DNA of 5,101 bases from Staphylothermus sp. (GTDB taxonomy: Archaea > Thermoproteota > Thermoprotei_A > Sulfolobales > Desulfurococcaceae): assembly GCA_021159785.1 (NCBI GenBank), contig JAGHDU010000017.1, positions 1 to 5,101 of the forward strand, written 5' to 3'. Shown here one piece after another: positions 1 through 4,243 of the stretch (its first letter is position 1; the number at the start of each line of letters is the position of its first letter). A program made the position numbers and the translations under genes. The notes beneath the pieces are model-generated. The model was not told the DNA's origin. It worked only from the letters and a program-made list of their open reading frames with translations, and searched no databases.

Positions 1-315
1 GAGCTAAAGAACATTATACGTAGAGGTGACGCAGTCGTTGTGATTGTGCTTGAAATCAATGATTTAAGAGACATAGTACTAGCTATGGGTTCCTCCAAGC
101 TTTTACTTAGTAGCGATGAAAAAATAATTATCAGAAAGAGCACCTATATTGAACCAGCAACTCTTGCAATAAGATCTAATAAAGCGGCTAGAGATATTGA
201 CCGAAGACTTGTTGAGAAACTAAAAAATCCAGATACAATTTTAAAGGTTAAGATAATCGGTTTACTTCTTGAAGAGATCGAATCGATAAATGAAGGTATA
301 GGGAGCGTAATCTAG
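1..315 (+). CDS. DUF371 family protein, 5' end cut off by window edge
   Basis: The reading frame is open from base 1 and ends at TAG 313-315, so 104 residues are visible and the true start lies to the left. The GTG at 40 is inside the conserved domain and is not a credible start. The visible part resembles the archaeal DUF371 family, as I recall it: a 'RRGDAVVV' segment, then 'INDLRDIVLAMGSSKLLLSS', then 'IIIRKSTYI', and finally the signature 'AIRSNKAARDIDRRLVEKL'. DUF371 proteins are small (roughly 130-140 residues), so perhaps 30-40 residues are missing. They are cytosolic, without membrane segments, and have no established function; none can be read from this sequence. The last 17 or so residues (LLLEEIESINEGIGSVI) run past the family core and are encoded by DNA that also encodes the end of trm5 on the other strand. 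Family assignment is from recognition of the motif pattern, not from a search. Confidence 0.8.
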   Translation, partial: ELKNIIRRGDAVVVIVLEINDLRDIVLAMGSSKLLLSSDEKIIIRKSTYIEPATLAIRSNKAARDIDRRLVEKLKNPDTILKVKIIGLLLEEIESINEGIGSVI

Positions 316-1260
316 TACTTTCTTATATCCTACGAGAACATAATTGTCCCATTTGCGTAGAATGCTAACTATTTCATCGGGATTCTTTGAAACTACGTAT
401 AAATGTAGAGTACCTTTATTCTTTAAAAGAACATCATAGACATTCTTAAAGTCTAAACTGTTATGAGGTAAATTAGCTATTACTCTATCGAATAACCCAT
501 GTAGAGGTTTTAGTTCGGTGAAATATAATGCGTGTATCTTCATAGGTATAATTGTTCCTTTCAAAGATTTCTTGTTTAGCGAGATGTTATCTAGTATGCA
601 TTGATAAGCATAAGGATTCAAGTCATTTGCAAATACAATACTGTTTCTGAGGCTAACTATATGTATAGCGAATCCACCAATTCCACTAAAAAGATCCATA
701 ATTATTTCTTGATCTCTACAAGACTCTGCTATTCTCCTATGTTCCTCAGACAATCTTTTATTGTAGTACACTTTCCCTAGCAGGATCTTAAACTTTAACC
801 CGTATTCCTTGACAATTACTTCTTCTACTGGCTCCCCCCAAATAAGCTCTAATTTGGGTAATCTGTATGAATCTACTGTTTCATTTTTTAGATATATTGC
901 TCTTATCTTTGGATTAAGTCTTCTCAATGTATCAATAAGTTCATTTAACCCAATATTCTCCAAAACATTTCTTCTAACAATTATTACATCTCCTAGAAGA
1001 TCATATGATGGTGTATATTGGGGAAGAAATTTCTTTTCTTTCCTTGGAGGATTACATAGCACCAATTGGAACTCTATATTGTGCTCACTAAGTATGCTTG
1101 TTAGTTCTTCCTTATTTATTTCTTCAATAATGGGTATATAGACATATTCTCTGTCGCTGTAAACTCTATATTCTGGATTAATCATTTTGCGATTCTTCAG
1201 TATCCTGATAGTTTTTTCACCGAATCGTTTCTCAACCTTTATGCATGTTACAGTAGTCAT
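262..1260 (-). CDS. trm5: Trm5-type tRNA (guanine37-N1)-methyltransferase
   Basis: Predicted to transfer a methyl group from S-adenosylmethionine to N1 of G37, next to the tRNA anticodon, preventing +1 frameshifting and, in tRNA-Phe, starting wyosine synthesis. The 332 residues match the family's usual length. In order: an N-terminal D1-like region (about 1-45), a middle domain with 'YDLLGDVIIVR' (86-96), the Trm5 hallmark 'GKVYYNKRLSEEHRRI' (162-177, containing the conserved Arg169), Rossmann motif I 'DLFSGIGGFAIH' (189-200), motif II 'ANDLNPYAYQ' (211-220), motif IV 'FDRVIANLP' (257-265), and the family C-terminus 'YAPYTFIYRFDL' (318-329). The ATG at 1258-1260 gives the expected N-terminus and has a GTGG Shine-Dalgarno-like site about 10 bases upstream. 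The paralogue TYW2/Taw2 (wyosine aminocarboxypropyl transferase) and bifunctional Trm5a share this fold, so the exact subclass is uncertain. The gene ends inside the convergent DUF371 gene. Confidence 0.88.
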   Translation of the reverse strand: MTTVTCIKVEKRFGEKTIRILKNRKMINPEYRVYSDREYVYIPIIEEINKEELTSILSEHNIEFQLVLCNPPRKEKKFLPQYTPSYDLLGDVIIVRRNVLENIGLNELIDTLRRLNPKIRAIYLKNETVDSYRLPKLELIWGEPVEEVIVKEYGLKFKILLGKVYYNKRLSEEHRRIAESCRDQEIIMDLFSGIGGFAIHIVSLRNSIVFANDLNPYAYQCILDNISLNKKSLKGTIIPMKIHALYFTELKPLHGLFDRVIANLPHNSLDFKNVYDVLLKNKGTLHLYVVSKNPDEIVSILRKWDNYVLVGYKKVLDYAPYTFIYRFDLFKK

Positions 1261-1269
1261 CCTTAGAAA

Positions 1270-1301
1270 CCACTTTTTCTATAATAGTTTTTACAAATAT
1301 A
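1270..1301 (-). promoter_or_regulatory. Probable trm5 promoter and ribosome binding site
   Basis: Read on the minus strand, a TATA-like stretch 'GTATATTTG' (about 1293-1301) lies roughly 37 bases before the trm5 ATG, so transcription would begin near 1272 with a very short leader. A GTGG at 1270-1273 could pair with the 16S rRNA 3' end. Archaeal initiation is usually about 25 bases downstream of the TATA centre, which is the basis for the estimate. A second AT-rich candidate, 'ACTATTATAG', is closer to the gene, so the choice is not certain. Confidence 0.35.
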
Positions 1302-1324
1302 CCAACATAGTTAAATCATGCATT

Positions 1325-1475
1325 AGGGTTCGGGTCTGACTGTTACTTTTTATTATTTTTAATTATTTCTGAATATTTTTGATTACTTCATTCCCTCATC
1401 CTTTATTCTCCCGCTCCCTCTGGTTTCATTGTTCACGGCGGGAGCGCTTTGGGGAGACCCAGGCTCCCCCGCATA
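1325..1475 (-). ncRNA. Candidate omega-RNA (reRNA) scaffold at the tnpB 3' end
   Basis: TnpB nucleases use an RNA made from the 3' end of their own gene and the transposon right end, with the guide copied from flanking DNA. Here the last roughly 90 bases of tnpB are strikingly GC-rich and self-complementary. 1451-1456 (GGGGAG) pairs with 1464-1469 (CTCCCC) around a 7-base loop, and 1408-1414 (CTCCCGC) pairs with 1438-1444 (GCGGGAG); the first arm could pair alternatively with neighbouring G-runs, suggesting a pseudoknot. The encoded protein tail 'GEPGSPQSAPAVNNETRGS' is of a kind I recall from many archaeal TnpBs, as expected where the DNA is constrained by RNA structure. After the stop codon follow about 40 A-rich bases and a GC-rich island (1326-1339), a plausible right end. 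Coordinates are approximate and the RNA is inferred from structure and family knowledge. Confidence 0.45.
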
Positions 1476-2594
1476 CGCATGTAAAGCTCTTAACCAGATG
1501 TTCATTGCTCCAACCACATCCCTGTCAGCTGTGAAACCGCATTTCCTACATATTGCTAGCCTGTGGTTGTAGACCAGTTTAGCCCCACATCTAGGGCAAA
1601 CGCTTGAGGTACCCCTAGGATTAACGAGGATTACAGGTGCATTGTATTCAATGGCTTTCGATACTACTGCTTCCTGAAGCTTCCTGTAGGCGAGCATGGA
1701 TAGCTTCCAAACAATTGTATTCTCTTTCCTTGCAAGGCTCTCACGTAAGTACTTCAAATCCTCCAGAGCAACAGCGTATCCACGCTTTTTTGCTTCGATG
1801 ACAGTTTCTTTTGCAAATCTTCTACACCAATCAGCTGCAATGTTCCTTGCCTTTTTGTGAAGCGATTTGATTCTGTTGAGGATTCTGCCATTATATCTCC
1901 ACCTCTTCGGGTAGTTACTCTGAATTTCCTCTGTCCTAGCTCTCTTACTCAATGCGTCAATGAATCTTGTCGTACGCCTCCTAACGCTTGAGCCATCATA
2001 TGCTACAATATGCTTTAAATTAACATCGAATGCTAGGAGACCTCTAGGAGTGTAGGGAGAGTACTTAATCTCAAACACTATGCTCACGAAAAGCTTCCCA
2101 TTACAGTACTTCACGTGAACCTCTTTCCACCTAAGACTCTTAAATCTCTCTATGTACTCCCTCCTATGAATAATCCTTAGTGTATACCATCTATTTCTGA
2201 GAATAACTTTTACAACGTGATTATTTATATTAACTCTAGCGTCTTGGTAATCAAATCTAGCACAAATCTTCTTTACAACTGGCTTAGAACCATTATTCTT
2301 CTTGGCTGATTTAACTAATGCCAGCGCTGTTGAGTAGATGTTTCTAGCTACGTGTGCTCTAAAACCATAGCTCCTAAGCAACGGGTAGAGTAGTTGGTGT
2401 ACTTGGCTCTTCTTCGGCACCTTATCAAGCTCCCATAGAGCATCAACAGCTTTCTGTAGCACATACCTGTACATGTTTAAGTCCCACAACAAGTCGTTCG
2501 CACTACCTTCGATAACCTCTGCTCTTGTCTTCAAAGCCCTACGAAACACTCCCTCGGGCATCACCCGGGCTAGGAGGGTGATATACGCCTTCAT
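1383..2594 (-). CDS. tnpB: TnpB RNA-guided nuclease (IS200/IS605-IS607 OrfB)
   Basis: A full-length 403-residue TnpB, the transposon-encoded ancestor of Cas12: an omega-RNA-guided DNA nuclease that cleaves empty donor sites and so favours retention of its element. The helical/beta N-terminal half (1-180) is followed by a RuvC core with all expected acidic residues: Asp190 in 'LLAFDVNLKHIVAYD', Glu278 in 'VALEDLKYLRE', and Asp357/Asp359 in 'FTADRDVVGAMNIW'. Between the last two lies a CxxC...CxxC zinc ribbon (Cys333, 336, 349, 352). No frameshift or premature stop is seen, so the protein is probably active. The ATG at 2592-2594 is supported by a GGTG site 8 bases upstream (2603-2606). There is no TnpA transposase in the window, so the element is either non-autonomous or mobilised from elsewhere. 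Sample stretches have about 37-58% GC against about 30% in trm5, consistent with transfer. The tail overlaps the putative omega-RNA. Confidence 0.93.
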   Translation of the reverse strand: MKAYITLLARVMPEGVFRRALKTRAEVIEGSANDLLWDLNMYRYVLQKAVDALWELDKVPKKSQVHQLLYPLLRSYGFRAHVARNIYSTALALVKSAKKNNGSKPVVKKICARFDYQDARVNINNHVVKVILRNRWYTLRIIHRREYIERFKSLRWKEVHVKYCNGKLFVSIVFEIKYSPYTPRGLLAFDVNLKHIVAYDGSSVRRRTTRFIDALSKRARTEEIQSNYPKRWRYNGRILNRIKSLHKKARNIAADWCRRFAKETVIEAKKRGYAVALEDLKYLRESLARKENTIVWKLSMLAYRKLQEAVVSKAIEYNAPVILVNPRGTSSVCPRCGAKLVYNHRLAICRKCGFTADRDVVGAMNIWLRALHAYAGEPGSPQSAPAVNNETRGSGRIKDEGMK

Positions 2595-2602
2595 CGGGCA
2601 TA

Positions 2603-2664
2603 CACCAATAAGTATTAATAGTGTACAGATTTATAAATTTTAGTATACTAGATAACCGCGGTGG
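2603..2664. promoter_or_regulatory. Shared divergent promoter of tnpB and the AbrB-like gene
   Basis: The 76-bp gap between the two divergent start codons holds one strong, nearly symmetrical TATA-like sequence, TTTATAAATTT (2630-2640), which reads as a TATA box on both strands. Starting about 25 bases away in each direction gives transcripts near 2610 (minus) and 2659 (plus). Each would have a leader of about 12-15 bases, and each has a GGTG Shine-Dalgarno: CACC at 2603-2606 (GGTG on the minus strand) for tnpB and GGTGG at 2660-2664 for the small gene. The symmetry of spacing supports a bidirectional or two-faced promoter. Flanking TAGTRTAC repeats are described separately. Start points are inferred from spacing only. 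Confidence 0.5.
2619..2650. repeat. Paired TAGTRTAC sites bracketing the TATA box
   Basis: TAGTGTAC (2619-2626) and TAGTATAC (2641-2648) are same-orientation 8-mers that match at 7 of 8 positions and start 22 bp apart, about two helical turns. The second is part of a perfect 10-bp palindrome, TAGTATACTA (2641-2650); the first contains the palindrome TGTACA (2622-2627). They sit on either side of the shared TATA-like box. Such an arrangement is typical of operators for dimeric repressors, but the element is short and AT-rich DNA gives chance palindromes, so this is a candidate only. The AbrB-like protein encoded just downstream would be an obvious ligand. Confidence 0.35.
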
Positions 2665-2670
2665 AACAGG

Positions 2671-2814
2671 ATGGTTTCCCTATATATCTTTGAAGCGAAA
2701 ATTGTTAAGACTGGTGAAAAATACCTGATATACCCCCCGAAAGAGTACCAAGAAAAATTGAAGAAACTACATGGAAGAAAAGTGAAAGTTGTAGTAGTGG
2801 AGGAAAGCAATTAA
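2671..2814 (+). CDS. Small AbrB/SpoVT-like protein, divergent from tnpB
   Basis: A 47-residue ORF from ATG 2671 to TAA 2812-2814, with a good GGTGG Shine-Dalgarno 6 bases before the start and a TATA-like box upstream, so it is very probably a real gene despite its size. The protein reads as strand (residues 3-13, LYIFEAKIVKT), strand (17-22, KYLIYP), helix (24-36, PKEYQEKLKKLHG), strand (38-45, KVKVVVVE). This is close to the first part of the swapped-hairpin (AbrB/SpoVT, antitoxin-type) DNA-binding fold, where 'P-K-E' begins the helix and a Gly precedes the next strand. It is basic in the middle, as a DNA binder would be. No domain search supports this; it is a resemblance. It could regulate the divergent tnpB or itself, or be an orphan antitoxin: no partner toxin follows. 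Next downstream on the same strand, after 75 bp, is nadK. Confidence 0.65.
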   Translation: MVSLYIFEAKIVKTGEKYLIYPPKEYQEKLKKLHGRKVKVVVVEESN

Positions 2815-2819
2815 AAGTA

Positions 2820-2882
2820 TTCATAAATAATTGGAAATAACGATAGATAGGGAACGTTTTTTAAATAATTTAGAAAGCGGTG
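2820..2882 (+). promoter_or_regulatory. Probable nadK promoter region and ribosome binding site
   Basis: The 75-bp gap before nadK has two TATA-like stretches, TTCATAAATAATT (2820-2832) and TTTAAATA (2860-2867), and a GGTG Shine-Dalgarno at 2879-2882 ending 7 bases before the ATG. The nearer box would put the transcription start at about the ATG itself and leave the ribosome site untranscribed, so the farther box, giving a leader of roughly 40 bases, agrees better with the Shine-Dalgarno. Both assignments are by eye. Confidence 0.35.
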
Positions 2883-2889
2883 TGTATTG

Positions 2890-3720
2890 ATGAAGAACAT
2901 CATTAAAGGAGTATTAGTAATTTATAGACCTTCGCCGAAATGCCTCGAGATAGTTAAATGCATCATACCGATGCTAAGAGAAGCAGGCTTATCTGTTAAC
3001 TCTATGTGGGTTGATGACTTAGTTAAGGAACTTAAAATAAAAACAGACCTAGTACTCAGCGTTGGCGGTGATGGTACTCTCTTAAAGATTTCAAGAATAT
3101 TCCAAGATATTTCTCCCCTAATACTCCCTATACCATGTGGTAGGAGAACTGTCTTGTACGAAGACATTGATATCTCACAAATAGATACAGTTATAGAGAA
3201 ATTGTTGAGGGGAGAATTTACTATACAACTGCTTGATAGAATACGGGTTCATTATGAAAAATCAGACTATCTAGCATTAAACGAAATAGCACTAATATCT
3301 GTTGATAGAGGTAAAGTTGTAGGATTCGAGATAAGCATCAATACACCTAGCACTATTACAAAATACTATATTGAAGGAGACGGATTAATTATCGGCCCCT
3401 CTACAGGCTCAGCGGCATATAATTTATCGATGAGAGGTCCATTACTTGATTACGGATTAGAAGCGATGTTTATAACTCCTATAAACCCAATGGAGCTTAA
3501 TATAGCACCAATAGTTGTTCCACCTCTAAGCAAAGTCATAATTGAGTCAAAGGGCTTTACAGAAGTATATATAGATGGTGAGAAAACCGATATTTTGGCA
3601 CACGGGAAAAAGATCTTTATAGAGCTAAGTCATTCCCATCTAAGACTTGTAAGATTCAAAGAAAAGAAAAACTATGTAAGTGATGTGTTTGACAAAAGAA
3701 GAGTTAAGTTCGAAATCTGA
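2890..3720 (+). CDS. nadK: NAD kinase (NadK/PpnK family) with altered substrate loop
   Basis: Predicted to phosphorylate NAD (with ATP or polyphosphate) to NADP, the sole de novo route to NADP, in the cytosol. The 276 residues match the family's size. The N-terminal alpha/beta domain carries the catalytic 'GGDGT' (59-63). The C-terminal beta domain has the Asn-Glu pair 'LNEIAL' (130-135), the diagnostic 'GDGLIIGPSTGSAAYNLS' (163-180), and 'ITPINPMELNIAPIVVP' (195-211), corresponding to the family's 'TPICPHSLSxRPIVV'. The ATG at 2890 is preferred over the TTG one codon earlier because it has a GGTG site at ideal spacing. One oddity: the loop normally reading 'INLGRLGFLTE' is 'IPCGRRTVLYE' (81-91), and the usual His/Arg after 'PICP' and before 'PIVV' are Met and Ala. 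Catalytic motifs are intact, so an active kinase is likely; specificity may differ. The gene overlaps nob1 by 38 bp. Confidence 0.92.
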   Translation: MKNIIKGVLVIYRPSPKCLEIVKCIIPMLREAGLSVNSMWVDDLVKELKIKTDLVLSVGGDGTLLKISRIFQDISPLILPIPCGRRTVLYEDIDISQIDTVIEKLLRGEFTIQLLDRIRVHYEKSDYLALNEIALISVDRGKVVGFEISINTPSTITKYYIEGDGLIIGPSTGSAAYNLSMRGPLLDYGLEAMFITPINPMELNIAPIVVPPLSKVIIESKGFTEVYIDGEKTDILAHGKKIFIELSHSHLRLVRFKEKKNYVSDVFDKRRVKFEI

Positions 3721-4243
3721 AAAACCTAAAAAGAAAGTGCTTGTTCTAGATACTTCCGCTCTACTCGCAAAATACCAGTTATTATTACCGCATAGTGAGT
3801 ACGAGATAGCCACAACTAGCAGGGTCGTAGATGAAGTAAAAGATGCTGAAAATAAAGATGCAGTATTATTAGCTATTTCTCTCAATAGGGTGAAAGTAGT
3901 CGACCCCCCTCTTAAAGCATTATGTGACACAGAGAAGGTAGTGGTAAAAATTGGAGAACATACCTCGTTATCTCAAACAGACATTAGTGTTGCAGCGTTA
4001 GCTCTTCATTACAAATCCTTGGGATACAAAGCCATTGTTATAACAGATGATTATGCATTACAGAATCTCTTGTTTCATCTAGGTATCTCCTTTAAACCAT
4101 TAAGAACAATAGGAATTAGAGAAGCACGAAGATACAAAGTATATTGCCCCAAGTGTGGATATGTTCCGAGAGACCCCGGTGAAATAATATGTCCGATATG
4201 TGGTTCTAAGCTTGAAGGAAAGAAAAGAACTAAGAAGCACTAG
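3683..4243 (+). CDS. nob1: Nob1 rRNA-processing endonuclease (PIN domain + zinc ribbon)
   Basis: Nob1 makes the final cut that generates the mature 3' end of 16S rRNA in the pre-30S subunit (site D in eukaryotes). The PIN nuclease domain starts with 'VLVLDTSALL' (Asp23), and continues through 'SRVVDEVKD' (Glu51), 'QTDISVAALAL' (Asp100) and 'ITDDYALQN' (Asp122/123), which supply the metal-binding acidic set. It is followed by the C-terminal zinc ribbon 'CPKCGY...CPICGS' (Cys155, 158, 170, 173) and a lysine/arginine-rich tail (180-185) suited to RNA binding. This domain order defines Nob1 rather than a VapC toxin. The start is uncertain: ATG 3683 is chosen; GTG 3680 or TTG 3689 are possible. 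Either way about 18 polar residues precede the PIN domain, longer than expected. It overlaps the end of nadK by 38 bp, so its translation is probably coupled, and it overlaps the convergent methyltransferase by 14 bp. Confidence 0.92.
   Translation: MCLTKEELSSKSEKPKKKVLVLDTSALLAKYQLLLPHSEYEIATTSRVVDEVKDAENKDAVLLAISLNRVKVVDPPLKALCDTEKVVVKIGEHTSLSQTDISVAALALHYKSLGYKAIVITDDYALQNLLFHLGISFKPLRTIGIREARRYKVYCPKCGYVPRDPGEIICPICGSKLEGKKRTKKH
4212..4229 (-). terminator. Possible pyrimidine-rich terminator for the methyltransferase
   Basis: Immediately after the minus-strand stop codon (4230-4232), the minus strand reads TTCTTTTCTTTCCTTCAA. Archaeal RNA polymerase often stops at T-rich tracts in the non-template strand without a hairpin, and this is the only such tract near the stop. 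It lies inside the nob1 coding sequence (Lys-rich tail), so its T-richness may simply mirror lysine codons. Low confidence. Confidence 0.25.

Noticed and set aside
40..315. Taking GTG 40 as the DUF371 start
   Set aside because: The frame is open to base 1 and the residues before 40 match the family pattern, so the gene is truncated rather than short.
809..1141. A 110-codon plus-strand ORF
   Set aside because: It lies wholly antisense inside trm5, whose motifs are clear; the predicted protein is Ser/Ile-rich and resembles no family.
2887..2889. TTG 2887 as the nadK start
   Set aside because: It directly precedes an ATG that sits at better spacing (7 bases) from the GGTG site.
2922..3167. An 81-codon minus-strand ORF
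   Set aside because: It is antisense to the N-terminal half of nadK, with no ribosome site or recognisable domain.
3680..3720. A C/D box small RNA (GTGATGT near 3680 and CTGA near 3717)
   Set aside because: The box C sequence is imperfect, no internal C'/D' boxes are seen, and the interval is fully explained by overlapping genes.
3640..3930. A 96-codon minus-strand ORF
   Set aside because: It is antisense to the nadK end and the nob1 PIN domain; its composition is that of a shadow frame.
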